Of a DNA stretch of 64,000 nt, positions 16,231 to 25,324 are shown piece by piece. Source of the stretch: Nesterenkonia cremea. GTDB lineage: Bacteria; Actinomycetota; Actinomycetes; Actinomycetales; Micrococcaceae. The notes beneath the pieces were generated by a model. That model was not told the DNA's origin. It did not search any database and worked only from the letters and a program-made list of their open reading frames with translations. The translations under genes and the position numbers were made by a program. How positions within the stretch are numbered: the first letter of the stretch is position 1; each line of letters opens with the position of its first letter. The DNA lies in NCBI RefSeq assembly GCF_014642675.1, contig NZ_BMIS01000004.1, forward strand, positions 1 to 64,000. The letters run 5' to 3'.

Positions 16231-16267
16231 GCCCCTGTGGAGGACCGCCGACGCCGCCCCTGTGGAG
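16231..16267. repeat. Pair of direct repeats GCCCCTGTGGAG upstream of the prepilin peptidase gene
   Basis: Two exact 12-base copies (16231-16242 and 16256-16267) are spaced 25 bases apart in the otherwise featureless 16040-16308 gap. Their purpose is unknown; they could be an operator or degenerate DnaA-type sites. Confidence 0.4.
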
Positions 16268-16296
16268 AACTGAGCGCAGCCTCCCTGATGCTCCTC

Positions 16297-16302
16297 TAAG
16301 GT
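16297..16302 (+). promoter_or_regulatory. -10 element TAAGGT before prepilin peptidase
   Basis: It ends six bases before GTG 16309. A purine-rich GGGGGAG between them could also act as a very close ribosome binding site. Confidence 0.45.
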
Positions 16303-16308
16303 GGGGGA

Positions 16309-16824
16309 GTGATCCCTCTCCTCGGCGACCTGCTCACCGGAGGCGGCGCCGCGGAGCTCACCGCCGCCGTGCTGCTTCTGCTCGGCGGTGCGGCCTTTCT
16401 GATCTGTGCACCTGTGCTGGCGCTCATCGACCTGCGCGAACACCGGCTGCCCAACCGAATCATCTACCCCTGGGCGCTGGTCACCCTGGGACTGCTGCCG
16501 CTGCTGGGCCTGCTCCTCGGAGACGCCTCAGCGGTGCTGCGCGCCGCGGCCGCCGGGCTGATCTGGGCGCTGGTCTTCTTAGGCATCCGCCTGCTGCACC
16601 CGCCCTCACTGGGGATGGGCGATGTGAAGCTGGTGCTGATCCTGGGGATCTACACCGGGTTCCTCGGCTGGCCCGTCTTGGGCGCGGCCGTGGTGCTCGC
16701 CTGTCTGAGCGGAGGGCTGGTCTCCGCGGCGCTGCTGATCACCCGACGGGCTGACCGGCGCACCGCCATACCCTTCGGGCCCTTCCTGCTGCTGGGCGCC
16801 GGCCTGGCCCTGCTGCTGAGCTGA
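16309..16824 (+). CDS. Prepilin peptidase, A24 family (catalytic domain only)
   Basis: The 171-residue membrane aspartyl protease would cleave type IV prepilin or Tad/Flp pilin leaders. Both catalytic aspartates are present: Asp41 in LIDLREHRLPN and Asp105 in GMGDVKL. About five membrane segments are evident. The N-terminal methyltransferase domain of PilD is absent, as is normal in actinobacterial and TadV-type enzymes. No pilin genes are in the window. A hairpin terminator follows at 16839-16859. Confidence 0.9.
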   Translation: MIPLLGDLLTGGGAAELTAAVLLLLGGAAFLICAPVLALIDLREHRLPNRIIYPWALVTLGLLPLLGLLLGDASAVLRAAAAGLIWALVFLGIRLLHPPSLGMGDVKLVLILGIYTGFLGWPVLGAAVVLACLSGGLVSAALLITRRADRRTAIPFGPFLLLGAGLALLLS

Positions 16825-16838
16825 GCTGGATCGTTCAA

Positions 16839-16859
16839 CCGGGCCGATGATCGGCCCGG
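16839..16859. terminator. Hairpin terminator after prepilin peptidase
   Basis: CCGGGCCGA, loop TGA, TCGGCCCGG: a perfect nine-base stem 14 bases past the stop. Confidence 0.65.
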
Positions 16860-16873
16860 AGGCCTGCATCAGT

Positions 16874-16879
16874 TAGCGT
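16874..16879 (+). promoter_or_regulatory. -10 element TAGCGT, leaderless start of NUDIX gene
   Basis: It ends six bases before ATG 16886. Confidence 0.5.
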
Positions 16880-16885
16880 GGGGCC

Positions 16886-17386
16886 ATGCCGACCCCAGAC
16901 TATATCCTCGAGCTGCGCAAGGACCTCGGGCAGAAGGAGCTCTTTCTGCCGGGGGTCACCGCGGTGACTCTGCGCCGTCGGGACCCCTCTGGCCAAGAGC
17001 TGCCGACCCCGGAGGTGCTGCTGGTCCGCCGCGCTGATGACGGCAACTGGTCCTCTGTCGCCGGGATCCTGGAACCCGGCGAGGAGCCGGGCATCGCAGC
17101 TGCTCGTGAGGTGTTGGAGGAGACAGGAGTGACTGCGGAGCCGGTGCGAGTCACCGGAGTCTCCGACCACGGCAGGGTTGAGTACCCCAACGGAGACAGG
17201 TGCGCCTTCCTAGACGTCAGCTTCGAGCTGGAGTTCGTCTCCGGGGAACCCTATGTCGGTGACGACGAATCCGTGGATGCCGGCTTCTTCCCGGTGGACG
17301 ATCTGCCCCAGCCCTTCCTCGAGAAGCACCGAGAGCGGATCGAATGGGCTCTCGACTCCGGTGCTCCTGCCAGGTTCCGCACCTGA
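16886..17386 (+). CDS. NUDIX hydrolase
   Basis: The 166-residue protein contains a complete Nudix box (residues 60-82, beginning GILEPGEE and ending REVLEETGV), which binds magnesium and hydrolyses a nucleoside diphosphate linked to another moiety. An N-terminal segment of about 20 residues (YILELRKDLGQKELF) is common in actinobacterial members annotated as ADP-ribose pyrophosphatase or NTP hydrolase. The actual substrate cannot be told. It is convergent with the thioesterase gene. Confidence 0.9.
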   Translation: MPTPDYILELRKDLGQKELFLPGVTAVTLRRRDPSGQELPTPEVLLVRRADDGNWSSVAGILEPGEEPGIAAAREVLEETGVTAEPVRVTGVSDHGRVEYPNGDRCAFLDVSFELEFVSGEPYVGDDESVDAGFFPVDDLPQPFLEKHRERIEWALDSGAPARFRT

Positions 17387-17423
17387 CAGAGACGGATCAG
17401 AGGTGTGGCGCCCCTGCCTGGCT

Positions 17424-18272
17424 TCAGCGCCTCTTCAGAGGACGCACAGTGAGGCTCTGAGTCATCGCGCCCACCGGACCGTCGGCGTCGTGCAGGACGG
17501 TGTGGGTCAGGCCCAGGCCGGTGGTGCCGATGCTGGCCGTGGTGTCCATGCCCACCCAGGGGCCCTGCGGCATGCGGAAGAAGCTCACCGTCAGGTCCAG
17601 GTTGGGGAAGGCGACTTCAGCGGGGTCGGCCCGGACGGCCACCCCGTTCGCGGTGTCCAGCAAGGAGCAGAACGAGGCGAGCTCGCTGGCTTCCTCACCC
17701 TCGACCACCTCCTGCTCGGAGCGGATCCACACCTGACTGCGCCCCTCACCGAGCTGACGTCGCCGACCCTCCAGGGAGGCGATGAAGCCCCCAGGCCACA
17801 GCGCAGTGGCGTCCCAGGGCTCCATGGACTCTGGAGGATCCAGCCGCTCGAAGCTGCTGCCCGCGATGTCCTCAGTGCTGAACTCCGCCAGGAACCAGGC
17901 ACGCAGGCGCACCGCGGTCCGACCACCCTGGGAGAGCCCGACTTCCACCAGCTCAACCGTACGGCCCTCACGCAGCGGATGGACCTCGCAGGTGACCTCT
18001 CCGACGGGAAGGGTGCCGAGGATGTCGAAGGACATCCGCACCGGCCGCAGAGGGGGTGCCTGTTTGCCTGCCTGCCCATTCTGCTCCGCCTGCCGGGCCT
18101 GTTCTGACTGTCGAGCCCTGCCCCACTGCTGAAGCACGTGGACCATGAGGCCGAACACCGGGGCCACATGCTGCTCCTGCGGGTTCCAGGCGCCGCCGGT
18201 GTGCTCCGTGGCGAGGTAGCGCGCCGGGAGAGTGCGTTGGTCGGCATCGGGAAGGGGCGTGAAGTAGCTCAT
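17424..18272 (-). CDS. Acyl-CoA thioesterase-like protein (double hot-dog)
   Basis: The 282-residue protein resembles the thioesterase-like superfamily (TesB/4HBT type), which hydrolyses acyl-CoA to free acid and CoA. Two hot-dog halves are suggested, with PVRMSFDILGTLPVG in the first and WVGMDTTASIGTTGLGLT in the second, the latter like the TesB C-terminal active-site region. Its ATG overlaps the stop of the upstream permease gene (ATGA), so it is the last gene of a three-gene minus-strand operon with an acyl-CoA ligase. Its GC content is as high as the general background, unlike its two operon partners. Confidence 0.8.
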   Translation of the reverse strand: MSYFTPLPDADQRTLPARYLATEHTGGAWNPQEQHVAPVFGLMVHVLQQWGRARQSEQARQAEQNGQAGKQAPPLRPVRMSFDILGTLPVGEVTCEVHPLREGRTVELVEVGLSQGGRTAVRLRAWFLAEFSTEDIAGSSFERLDPPESMEPWDATALWPGGFIASLEGRRRQLGEGRSQVWIRSEQEVVEGEEASELASFCSLLDTANGVAVRADPAEVAFPNLDLTVSFFRMPQGPWVGMDTTASIGTTGLGLTHTVLHDADGPVGAMTQSLTVRPLKRR

Positions 18273-19639
18273 TTATCAGGGGCCTCCGGAGTCTTCTTCT
18301 CGGATCTCTCGCTTCTCTTGGCCCCAGTCCACTCGAGCAGGAAGTGCAGTACGAGGCCGACAGCAACACCGTACACTGCGCCGTGGAGAGCGAGTACTAC
18401 GGCTGTCACCCCGGCGACGCCGCGTTGAGTCGAAGTGGTGACCTGTTCCATGCCGAGTGAGATCGTGACGTAGCCGGTGAGGATCAGAGTCAACGCCAGA
18501 GCCAGAGGAAGCACAGGCTGGAAGACCGTGACGAGCGGAAGGATGAACAGTGCGATGAAACCTGCGATCCAGAAGGTGGCGAGTCCACCATGGATCGAAT
18601 CCATCGCTTGGCGCCCCTGCTTATAGCGTTCCACGATGGATGCTTGGACCGCTGTGAACACAGGGCCGGCCAATCCCGGATAGGGCGCGAAGAAGGAATG
18701 AATGAGATTTCTCAGGGCCGTGACGATGTGCAGGCGGGTGATGCTCGTGTCGATCTTCTCGTCGGGGCGCTCCTCGTCGGCTTGCTGGGTCAGCGCATTG
18801 CCCACGACCATGTCGCCGAAAGCGATGACATAAGCGATCAGCGCGGTGGGAACAGCCAGGAGGAACACGTCCAAAGTAGGGAAGCCGACGGTGAATGGAA
18901 GGTACTCCCACATGCCGGTGAAGTTCGGAGCTGTGATGCCCCACTCCACGTCTGGACGCGGATATTCGGCGAAGATCCAGGCAACGATGATTGCGATGAT
19001 GATCGCAGGGGCGAGGCCATAGCTGGCTAAGATCCTGATGGCGCGATTCCTGCGGGCCAGCCCCAGGAAAGAATGTGAGAACAGGAACACCAAGGCCAGA
19101 ATCGCTCCGGCGGTGAGCGAGATCGGCGCGTCAAAGAGGGTCTCCCCTTCGGTGATCTCTCCCATGATGGCTGCGATGCCAGCGCCGATGAGGATGCCGG
19201 CCTTCAGCGAGGAGGGCACGATATGTACAAGCTTCTCACCGAGCTGGGTCACTCCGAGTATGAAGAGGATGAGGAAGACCAGGAGCTGAAGAGCGAACAG
19301 TGCCCGAATCGCTTCGTCGCCGGGTTCGAAGTCGCCGAGGAACAGCAGAACCACTGGGATTCCTGGGGTGATCCAGCCTGGCACCATCGGCACTCCCAGC
19401 AACGCCGGCAGAAGGAAGCAGATGCCGCACACGAAGACGTATGCCAAGGCTATGTCATAGGGGAGGCCGAGGTACTGCTCAAGCATGGGGATCATGCCGA
19501 GGCTGACCACGAACATCACGAGTGCCTGGACGAACTCCGGGGTTTCTAGCCGGTAGTGAACTCCGGGCAGGCGGATCTTGAATGGTCCCAGTTTCCAGAA
19601 AGGCTGTTCCTCGCCGGTCGCGCGCTTATATATAGACAT
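18269..19639 (-). CDS. NCS2/SulP-like permease (xanthine/uracil permease superfamily)
   Basis: The 456-residue protein has about 12 to 14 membrane segments in two inverted halves, with broken-helix signatures similar to nucleobase:cation symporter-2 and SulP carriers (VPMVPGWITPGIPVV, SLKAGILIGAGIAA, FFAPYPGLAGPVFTA). The closest matches I can think of are uncharacterised solute carrier family 23 relatives. Being between an acyl-CoA ligase and a thioesterase gene, it may import an organic acid that the ligase activates rather than a nucleobase; this is inference. The coding sequence has visibly more A/T in third positions than its flanks. Confidence 0.65.
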   Translation of the reverse strand: MSIYKRATGEEQPFWKLGPFKIRLPGVHYRLETPEFVQALVMFVVSLGMIPMLEQYLGLPYDIALAYVFVCGICFLLPALLGVPMVPGWITPGIPVVLLFLGDFEPGDEAIRALFALQLLVFLILFILGVTQLGEKLVHIVPSSLKAGILIGAGIAAIMGEITEGETLFDAPISLTAGAILALVFLFSHSFLGLARRNRAIRILASYGLAPAIIIAIIVAWIFAEYPRPDVEWGITAPNFTGMWEYLPFTVGFPTLDVFLLAVPTALIAYVIAFGDMVVGNALTQQADEERPDEKIDTSITRLHIVTALRNLIHSFFAPYPGLAGPVFTAVQASIVERYKQGRQAMDSIHGGLATFWIAGFIALFILPLVTVFQPVLPLALALTLILTGYVTISLGMEQVTTSTQRGVAGVTAVVLALHGAVYGVAVGLVLHFLLEWTGAKRSERSEKKTPEAPDK

Positions 19640-19679
19640 GAGGTTCCTCGAAGACGTGGGGCAGCTGGAGCTGCAGGAC

Positions 19680-21266
19680 TCAGCTCTGGTCTGCTCTCAG
19701 AGTGTGTTTCCGGACCTTTCCGGTAGCTGTGCGTGGGAGTTCTGCAACAAACTCGATTCGGTCAGGGACTTTGAACTTGGCAACATGTTCGGCACAGTGC
19801 TGGCGCAGCTGTTCCTCATCGACTGTCGAGTCAGACGTTCGAACGACGTATGCCAGAGGTCGTTCTCCCCACTTCTCGTGGGAGACGCCGACGACCGCCA
19901 CGTCTTGTACCTGAGGGTGGGAGTAGAGCGCCTTCTCCAGCTCGATCGAGGAGATGTTCTCCCCGCCTGAGATGATGATGTCCTTGGCGCGGTCTTTGAG
20001 CTCGATATAGCCGTCTGGATGCATAACTCCAAGGTCACCTGTGTGGTACCAGCCGCCACGGAAGGCCTCGTCGGTCGCTTCTGGATTCTTGTAGTACTCC
20101 TGCATGACGCCGTTGCCGCGGAGGACGACCTCGCCGAGGGTTTCCCCATCGGCCGGAAGGTCGTTCATATGTTCGTCGACGATCTTCACCTCCCCGGCAT
20201 GGACCATCGGGACTCCCTGGCGGGCCATGAGCTGAGCGCGCTCCCGAGAGGTGCGGCCTTCCCACTGCGCCTGGGGTTCGCAGATGGTGAAAGGGCCATA
20301 GACTTCGGTGAGCCCATAGACATGGACCGGGGTGATGTTGAGAGCCTCGAGCTTCTCGATGGTCGACGGGGGTGGGGCCGCGCCCGCAGTCGTCACCCGG
20401 ACGGCTGTCTGCAGAGGTTCGGCCTGCTCTGCGTCCACGATGGTGGAGCACACCACCGGCGCGCCACAGAGATGCGAGATGCCCTCATCGGTGAACGCAT
20501 CCCAGATGTCGTCAGCGCGGACAGCTCGGAGGCAGACATGGGTGCCTCCGGCCGCGGTGACGGCCCAGGGAGTGCACCATCCGTTGCAATGGAACATCGG
20601 GAGAGTCCAGAGATACCTCGAGTCTCCCGAATAGCCGTTGTGGATGAGGTTCCCGAGGGCTCCGAGATAGGCGCCGCGGTGCGAATAGACGGCCCCCTTG
20701 GGCGCTCCTGTTGTTCCTGAGGTGTAGTTCAGGGTGATGGGCATCCCCTCGTCATGGACCGTCCAACGGAGGTCCGGCGTCCCTTTCCCCTCCTGGAGGA
20801 AAGCCTCGTAGTTCATCAGCCCCGAGGTGCCGCTTGGTCCGACTCCTGCGATGGGATCGGAGATCTCCACCACGGTAGGCGGGTCAGACAGCTCGTGGCC
20901 GACTTTTGCAAGCTTTGCGCTCACTTCTGCATCGACCATGACCAGCTGGGATTCGGAATGCTCCAAGATGTAGCTCAGCTCCTGTGGCGCAAGGCGCGGG
21001 TTCAGCGGGTTGAGAACTCCGCGGGCCAAGGGCACCGAGAAATGTGCGAACAGCATCTCTGGAGTATTGGGCGCCACAACTGTGACGATTTCACCTGGCT
21101 GGATATACCGCTGAATGGCCTTAGCCTGTTGCTGGACTGCCATGCCGAATTCTTCGTAGGTGAGCCTCCTGTCCCCGTAGACCACTGCTTCGCGGTCTGG
21201 GAAGGCGGCAGCGTTGCGCCCCAGGAAGGAGAGCGGAGTGAGTGGTTCGAAATTGGCGTTGATCAT
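19680..21266 (-). CDS. AMP-forming acyl-CoA synthetase
   Basis: The 528-residue adenylating enzyme converts a carboxylic acid, ATP and CoA to acyl-CoA. Motifs are the phosphate loop YTSGTTGAPKG (181-191), GWYHTGDLG, the hinge KDRAKDIIISGGENISS, and the C-terminal catalytic Lys517 in TATGKVRK. It resembles medium-chain or aromatic acyl-CoA ligases of the AlkK type. It is first in an operon with a permease and thioesterase and divergent from a TetR regulator. A sampled 60-base line (19681) has 35 G+C, against 44 in the neighbouring thioesterase, suggesting acquisition from elsewhere. Confidence 0.9.
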   Translation of the reverse strand: MINANFEPLTPLSFLGRNAAAFPDREAVVYGDRRLTYEEFGMAVQQQAKAIQRYIQPGEIVTVVAPNTPEMLFAHFSVPLARGVLNPLNPRLAPQELSYILEHSESQLVMVDAEVSAKLAKVGHELSDPPTVVEISDPIAGVGPSGTSGLMNYEAFLQEGKGTPDLRWTVHDEGMPITLNYTSGTTGAPKGAVYSHRGAYLGALGNLIHNGYSGDSRYLWTLPMFHCNGWCTPWAVTAAGGTHVCLRAVRADDIWDAFTDEGISHLCGAPVVCSTIVDAEQAEPLQTAVRVTTAGAAPPPSTIEKLEALNITPVHVYGLTEVYGPFTICEPQAQWEGRTSRERAQLMARQGVPMVHAGEVKIVDEHMNDLPADGETLGEVVLRGNGVMQEYYKNPEATDEAFRGGWYHTGDLGVMHPDGYIELKDRAKDIIISGGENISSIELEKALYSHPQVQDVAVVGVSHEKWGERPLAYVVRTSDSTVDEEQLRQHCAEHVAKFKVPDRIEFVAELPRTATGKVRKHTLRADQS

Positions 21267-21391
21267 AGGTCTCCTTCAGAGGCGCGGAGGAAGCGCGATA
21301 TCAGCAGTCATCTTCATATCCCTTGCAGGCGGCGTCGACACCACCATCTGATGCGTGTCAGCGATCACAGTGTGGCATAAATCACTATGTG

Positions 21392-21419
21392 AGAGACTGG
21401 GTCTCATGTCAAGAGACTG
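21392..21419. promoter_or_regulatory. Direct repeats in the divergent acyl-CoA ligase/TetR promoter
   Basis: AGAGACTG occurs at 21392-21399 and 21412-21419, two helical turns apart, within the 193-base divergent region 21267-21459. Between and around them lies the imperfect dyad TGAGAGACTGGGTCTCA. This is a candidate operator for the adjacent TetR protein. Confidence 0.4.
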
Positions 21420-21459
21420 AGTGCCAAGTGGCGAGAGGCTTTGAGGAGGTAGGGGTGTT

Positions 21460-22152
21460 ATGAGCAGATCATCGGAAGCCATCAATCAGCTCATCCACAT
21501 CTTGGATGAGCGGGGGTGGAGCGCTACCACCGTGGATGATCTGGCGAAGGAGGCGGGGATCAGCCGTGCCACGTTCTTCCGCGTCTATGGGTCCAAGGAA
21601 GATCTTGTCTTCGCGGATCACGAAGAGATGATCGAGCGTCTCGAAGCTTTCCTGGAACGGACTGATCACGACATCGCATCGGCTATGCGCGAGGGGCTTG
21701 CTCTGGTGTTCCGGTATCACTTGGAAGACGAAGGGCGAACCCTGGCCAGGCACCGCCTCCTGAAGCAATCGACTCAGCTGCGCAACCGTGAGCTGCTGAC
21801 ATCACATACCTACGAGCGCATCTTTCGGCACTGGCTGCGTCGGCGCTTGGGGCCAGGCCTGGCTGCTGAACCGGTGGCAGTCTCGCTCTCAGGTGCGGCG
21901 GTCGCGCTGCATAATGCATTTCTGCGCAAGTGGTTGGCTGAGCCTTCACCGGGTGTCTTGAGCGAGTTCACGGCAGAGGCGAAGAAGCTCATTCATGTGG
22001 TGCTCTCGGGGTATGAGCTTGAAGGGAAATTGCGCTCTTCGGCGGGAGTGAAGGGACCGCATGCCGTCGTTGCTTTGGTGGGTGAATCAGCGGACACGGA
22101 GGAGATCTGTGAGGCGGTGCGCAGTGCCCTGAACCATTCCCGAGGTGAATGA
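21460..22152 (+). CDS. TetR/AcrR family regulator of the acyl-CoA module
   Basis: The 230-residue protein has an N-terminal helix-turn-helix (about residues 15-50, TTVDDLAKEAGISRATFFRVYGSKEDL) and a helical C-terminal ligand domain. It starts at an ATG with ribosome binding site GAGGAGGT eight bases upstream. Divergence from the acyl-CoA ligase operon makes it the likely repressor of that operon and of itself, probably responding to the acid or acyl-CoA. A large hairpin terminator follows. Confidence 0.88.
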   Translation: MSRSSEAINQLIHILDERGWSATTVDDLAKEAGISRATFFRVYGSKEDLVFADHEEMIERLEAFLERTDHDIASAMREGLALVFRYHLEDEGRTLARHRLLKQSTQLRNRELLTSHTYERIFRHWLRRRLGPGLAAEPVAVSLSGAAVALHNAFLRKWLAEPSPGVLSEFTAEAKKLIHVVLSGYELEGKLRSSAGVKGPHAVVALVGESADTEEICEAVRSALNHSRGE

Positions 22153-22174
22153 GTTGGGCCCGGAGCACGTTCCA

Positions 22175-22246
22175 GAACAGCAGAGAGCCCCTGCGGACCT
22201 CACCGGCGGTCATGCCGGACGGGCCTGCAGGGGCTCTGTGCTGTTC
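22175..22246. terminator. Large bidirectional hairpin terminator
   Basis: GAACAGCAGAGAGCCCCTGC (22175-22194) pairs, with few mismatches, with 22227-22246. A GC-rich inner hairpin lies between. It separates the convergent TetR and fumC genes. Confidence 0.8.
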
Positions 22247-22259
22247 AGCGGGGTGAGGC

Positions 22260-23684
22260 TCAGCCCGGCTGGGTCATGGAGAGGACGTCGAGCGCCTCAT
22301 CGAGCTGCTGCTCGGTGAGCTCGCCGCGCTCCAGGTAGCCCAGCTCCACCACGGCCTCGCGCACGGTCTTCTTGTTATTCACCGCGTGCTTGGCGATCTC
22401 GGCCGCAGCCTCGTAGCCGATGTGCTTGTTCAGCGGGGTGACCACGGAGGGGGAGGCGCCGGCCAGGAAGGCTGCGCGCTCCTCGTTGGCGGTCAGGCCC
22501 TTGATCATCTTGTCGGCCATCACGTAGCTGGTGTTCTTCAGCAGGCGGACGGACTCCAGCAGGTTCGCAGCCATCACCGGGATGCCGACGTTGAGCTCGA
22601 AGGCACCGTTGGTGGAGGACAGCGCCACCGTGGTGTCGTTGCCGATCACCTGTGCACAGACCTGGATGGCGGACTCGCAGATCACCGGGTTCACCTTGCC
22701 GGGCATGATGGAGGAGCCGGGCTGCAGGTCCGGGATGGCGATCTCGCCCAGGCCGGTGTTCGGCCCCGAGCCCATCCAGCGCAGATCGTTGTTGATCTTC
22801 ATCAGCGAGTAGGCGATGGTGCGCAGCTGGCCGGAGGCCTCCACCAGGCCGTCGCGGTTGGCCTGCGCCTCGAAGTGGTCGCGGGCCTCGGTCAGCGGCA
22901 GGCCGGAGTCCTCGGCCAGGGATCTGATGGCCTTCTCGGCGAAGCCCAGGGGAGTGTTGATGCCGGTGCCCACTGCGGTGCCGCCCAGCGGAACCTCAGC
23001 CACGCGCGGCAGTGCGGACTCGACGCGCTCGATGCCGTAGCGCACCTGAGCGGCATAGCCGCCGAACTCCTGACCCAGGGTCACCGGGGTGGCGTCCATC
23101 AGGTGCGTGCGGCCGGACTTCACGATGCTGCCGAACTCGCCGGCCTTGGCCTCCAGGGCCTCAGCCAGGTAGGTCAGAGCAGGCTTGAGGTCATTGACCA
23201 GGGCGGAGGTGGCGGCCACATGCACCGAGGTCGGGAAGACGTCGTTGGAAGACTGGGAGGCGTTGACGTGGTCGTTGGGGTGGACTTCCTTGTCCGAGCC
23301 CTTCTCCTTGAGGTGCTGATTGGCCAGAGTGGCCAGGACCTCGTTGGTGTTCATGTTGGAGCTGGTGCCGGAGCCGGTCTGGAACACGTCTACGGGGAAG
23401 TGCTCGTCCAGCTCGCCGGACTCCACCTGCTCGGCGGCGACCACGATGGCATCGGCCAGCTCGGCGTCGAGGACGCCCAGCTCCTTATTCGCCAGGGCTG
23501 CGGCCTTCTTCACGCGGGCCAGCGCCTCGATGTGCGCGCGCTCCAGGGTGCGCCCGGAGATCGGGAAGTTCTCCACGGCACGCTGGGTCTGCGCGCGGTA
23601 CAGCGCGTGGGCAGGCACCTTCACCTCGCCCATGGTGTCGCGCTCGATACGGTATTCAGTCTGGGATGCAGAGGATTCTGTCAT
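22260..23684 (-). CDS. fumC: Fumarate hydratase class II
   Basis: This TCA-cycle enzyme interconverts fumarate and malate. The 474-residue chain has the superfamily regions [15 protein letters not shown], the [14 protein letters not shown] active-site segment with the family's catalytic region, and the signature loop [11 protein letters not shown] that carries the catalytic serine. Length is normal. It sits between a terminator and the carbonic anhydrase gene, in the same orientation but 50 bases apart, so joint transcription with carbonic anhydrase is possible. Confidence 0.96.
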   Translation of the reverse strand: MTESSASQTEYRIERDTMGEVKVPAHALYRAQTQRAVENFPISGRTLERAHIEALARVKKAAALANKELGVLDAELADAIVVAAEQVESGELDEHFPVDVFQTGSGTSSNMNTNEVLATLANQHLKEKGSDKEVHPNDHVNASQSSNDVFPTSVHVAATSALVNDLKPALTYLAEALEAKAGEFGSIVKSGRTHLMDATPVTLGQEFGGYAAQVRYGIERVESALPRVAEVPLGGTAVGTGINTPLGFAEKAIRSLAEDSGLPLTEARDHFEAQANRDGLVEASGQLRTIAYSLMKINNDLRWMGSGPNTGLGEIAIPDLQPGSSIMPGKVNPVICESAIQVCAQVIGNDTTVALSSTNGAFELNVGIPVMAANLLESVRLLKNTSYVMADKMIKGLTANEERAAFLAGASPSVVTPLNKHIGYEAAAEIAKHAVNNKKTVREAVVELGYLERGELTEQQLDEALDVLSMTQPG

Positions 23685-23734
23685 GGGCCCCAGTCTAATG
23701 ACGCGCAGGCGCTCCTATGCCACTGTGACGGGAA

Positions 23735-24358
23735 CTACAGGCTGCCCAGTGTGGTGACCATATCGGCCCGTCCCTCGGCCAGCCGGTAGGTGACGCCGAC
23801 GACCGCGGTCCGGCCCTCCTCCACGGCATCGTGCAGGGAGCGTGAGTGGTCCACCAGCCGGTCGGCGGTCTGCTTCACATGCTCCTCCACCGTGTCGTTC
23901 ACCGTGGTCAGGCCCTGCTGCTGGGCGGAGAGAACCGAGGGGAAGATCCGCTCCACCAGGCCGCGCACATGGCCGGAAGGCATGGTGCCGCTCTCCGCGG
24001 AGCTCAGCGCCGCGGAGACCGCTCCGCAGGAGTCGTGGCCGAGCACGATGATCAGCGGGACGCCGAGCTCGTCCACGCTGAACTCCAGGGAGCCCAGCAC
24101 GGCGTCGTCGATGACCTGGCCGGCGGTGCGGACCACGAAGACATCGCCCAGGCCCACGTCGAAGATGATCTCGGCGGCCAGCCGGGAGTCCGAGCAGCCG
24201 AAGACCACGGCCATCGGGTGCTGGGACTCGGTCAGCGAGGAGCGGCGCGCGGCGTTCTGATTGGGATGCCGGAGCTCGCCGCTGACGAATCGCTCATTGC
24301 CCTCCTGCAGCTTCTGCCAGACCTCTGCGGGGGTGGGCTGTGCGGCGGTCTCAGTCAT
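23735..24358 (-). CDS. Beta-class carbonic anhydrase
   Basis: The 207-residue enzyme interconverts carbon dioxide and bicarbonate. Zinc ligands are Cys55 (in CSDSR), His108 and Cys111 (in GHDSCGA), with the Asp57-Arg59 pair that gates the metal. The start ATG 24358 overlaps the stop of the DUF4245 gene by eight bases (ATGACTGA), which I prefer over the longer open frame reaching 24445. It is probably co-translated with DUF4245. Confidence 0.92.
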   Translation of the reverse strand: MTETAAQPTPAEVWQKLQEGNERFVSGELRHPNQNAARRSSLTESQHPMAVVFGCSDSRLAAEIIFDVGLGDVFVVRTAGQVIDDAVLGSLEFSVDELGVPLIIVLGHDSCGAVSAALSSAESGTMPSGHVRGLVERIFPSVLSAQQQGLTTVNDTVEEHVKQTADRLVDHSRSLHDAVEEGRTAVVGVTYRLAEGRADMVTTLGSL

Positions 24359-25163
24359 CCTGGGTCTCCTCTTCCTGTGCTGCGTCGTCCTGCTGCTCAG
24401 CGTTCTCTCCGGCGCCGTCCTCAGTGTCCTGGGTGCCGTCCTCATCGGCCGGGTCCTGGACTTCGGCCTCCTCGTCGTCCGGCACCTCGGGCTCCTGGTC
24501 CAGGGCCTCGACCACGGCGGAGAGCGCGATCTCCAGGTCCTCCTCGGAGGCGTCTCCGCCGAGGACCACAGTGGTGCCGTCGATCTCGTTGTGCTCCTCG
24601 GCGAGCACGAACCAGGTGCGGTCGCCCTCGCCGTGGAGCACCTCGAAGACCAGGCCGTCCACGGTCTGGGTGCCCGACGGCGTCGCGCCCTCGGTCTCCT
24701 CAGAGATCCAGGTGGGGTTGCCCTGGTCGCTCTGGGCGAAGCCCACGAAGGTCATGGAGTCGGTGGTGTAGCCGACCTCCCACAGCGGGATGCCCTGCTC
24801 CGACTGGTCCTCCCAGTAGGCGTAGTTGGCCGACCATCCCTCCGGCACATCCGGGGCCGCAGGCAGGAACTCGGCGTCGCGGCCGGCGTGAACGGCCTCC
24901 ACATGGACGTCTTCGTCGCGCTGGTACGGCTCGGCGTCGGGCTCCGGGTTCATCATGAGGAAGGCGGCGACGGCGGCCACGGTCACCATCATGGTGATGA
25001 TCATGCCGATCATCGGCTGGGAGAGACGCTTGACCTGGGAGCGGGTCAGCTGCGGCTTGGGCTGCTCGCCCTCCTGCGGGGCACCCTGATCGGCCGTCTC
25101 CGAGGCGGGGGAGCCGGCGTCGTCCTCATCCGGGCGGGGAGTGTTCTGGTCAGGATCGGTCAC
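24351..25163 (-). CDS. DUF4245 domain membrane protein
   Basis: The 270-residue protein has an acidic cytoplasmic head, one membrane segment at about 50-70 ([20 protein letters not shown]), and an outer domain with the DUF4245 pattern of W, G and Y residues ([22 protein letters not shown]). A long Glu/Asp tail follows (about 215-270). DUF4245 genes are commonly divergent from glpX in actinobacteria, exactly as here. Function is unknown; an envelope role is suggested by topology. Confidence 0.88.
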   Translation of the reverse strand: MTDPDQNTPRPDEDDAGSPASETADQGAPQEGEQPKPQLTRSQVKRLSQPMIGMIITMMVTVAAVAAFLMMNPEPDAEPYQRDEDVHVEAVHAGRDAEFLPAAPDVPEGWSANYAYWEDQSEQGIPLWEVGYTTDSMTFVGFAQSDQGNPTWISEETEGATPSGTQTVDGLVFEVLHGEGDRTWFVLAEEHNEIDGTTVVLGGDASEEDLEIALSAVVEALDQEPEVPDDEEAEVQDPADEDGTQDTEDGAGENAEQQDDAAQEEETQDD

Positions 25164-25324
25164 CCGATCATTCTACGGTGTGCGGACCCTCCGGCGCGGT
25201 CTGTGCAGAGTCGTTCCATGTCATCCTGGCGCGGATCTGCAGCGCTGCGGATATGATCGAGGCAGACCGACCGGTGCGCCTGTTCCGCAGCGGTGACTCA
25301 CGCGAGAGATGGCCGAGGATGTCC

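Noticed and set aside
16231..16267. DnaA boxes or a replication origin
   Set aside because: The two CCTGTGGAG repeats differ from TTATCCACA-type boxes at several positions and no dnaA, dnaN or AT-rich region is near.
22386..23789. 467-codon plus-strand frame opposite fumC
   Set aside because: Shadow of fumC, which has all family motifs.
23841..24958. Proline/arginine-rich plus-strand frame opposite carbonic anhydrase and DUF4245
   Set aside because: Low-complexity shadow frame antisense to two recognised genes.
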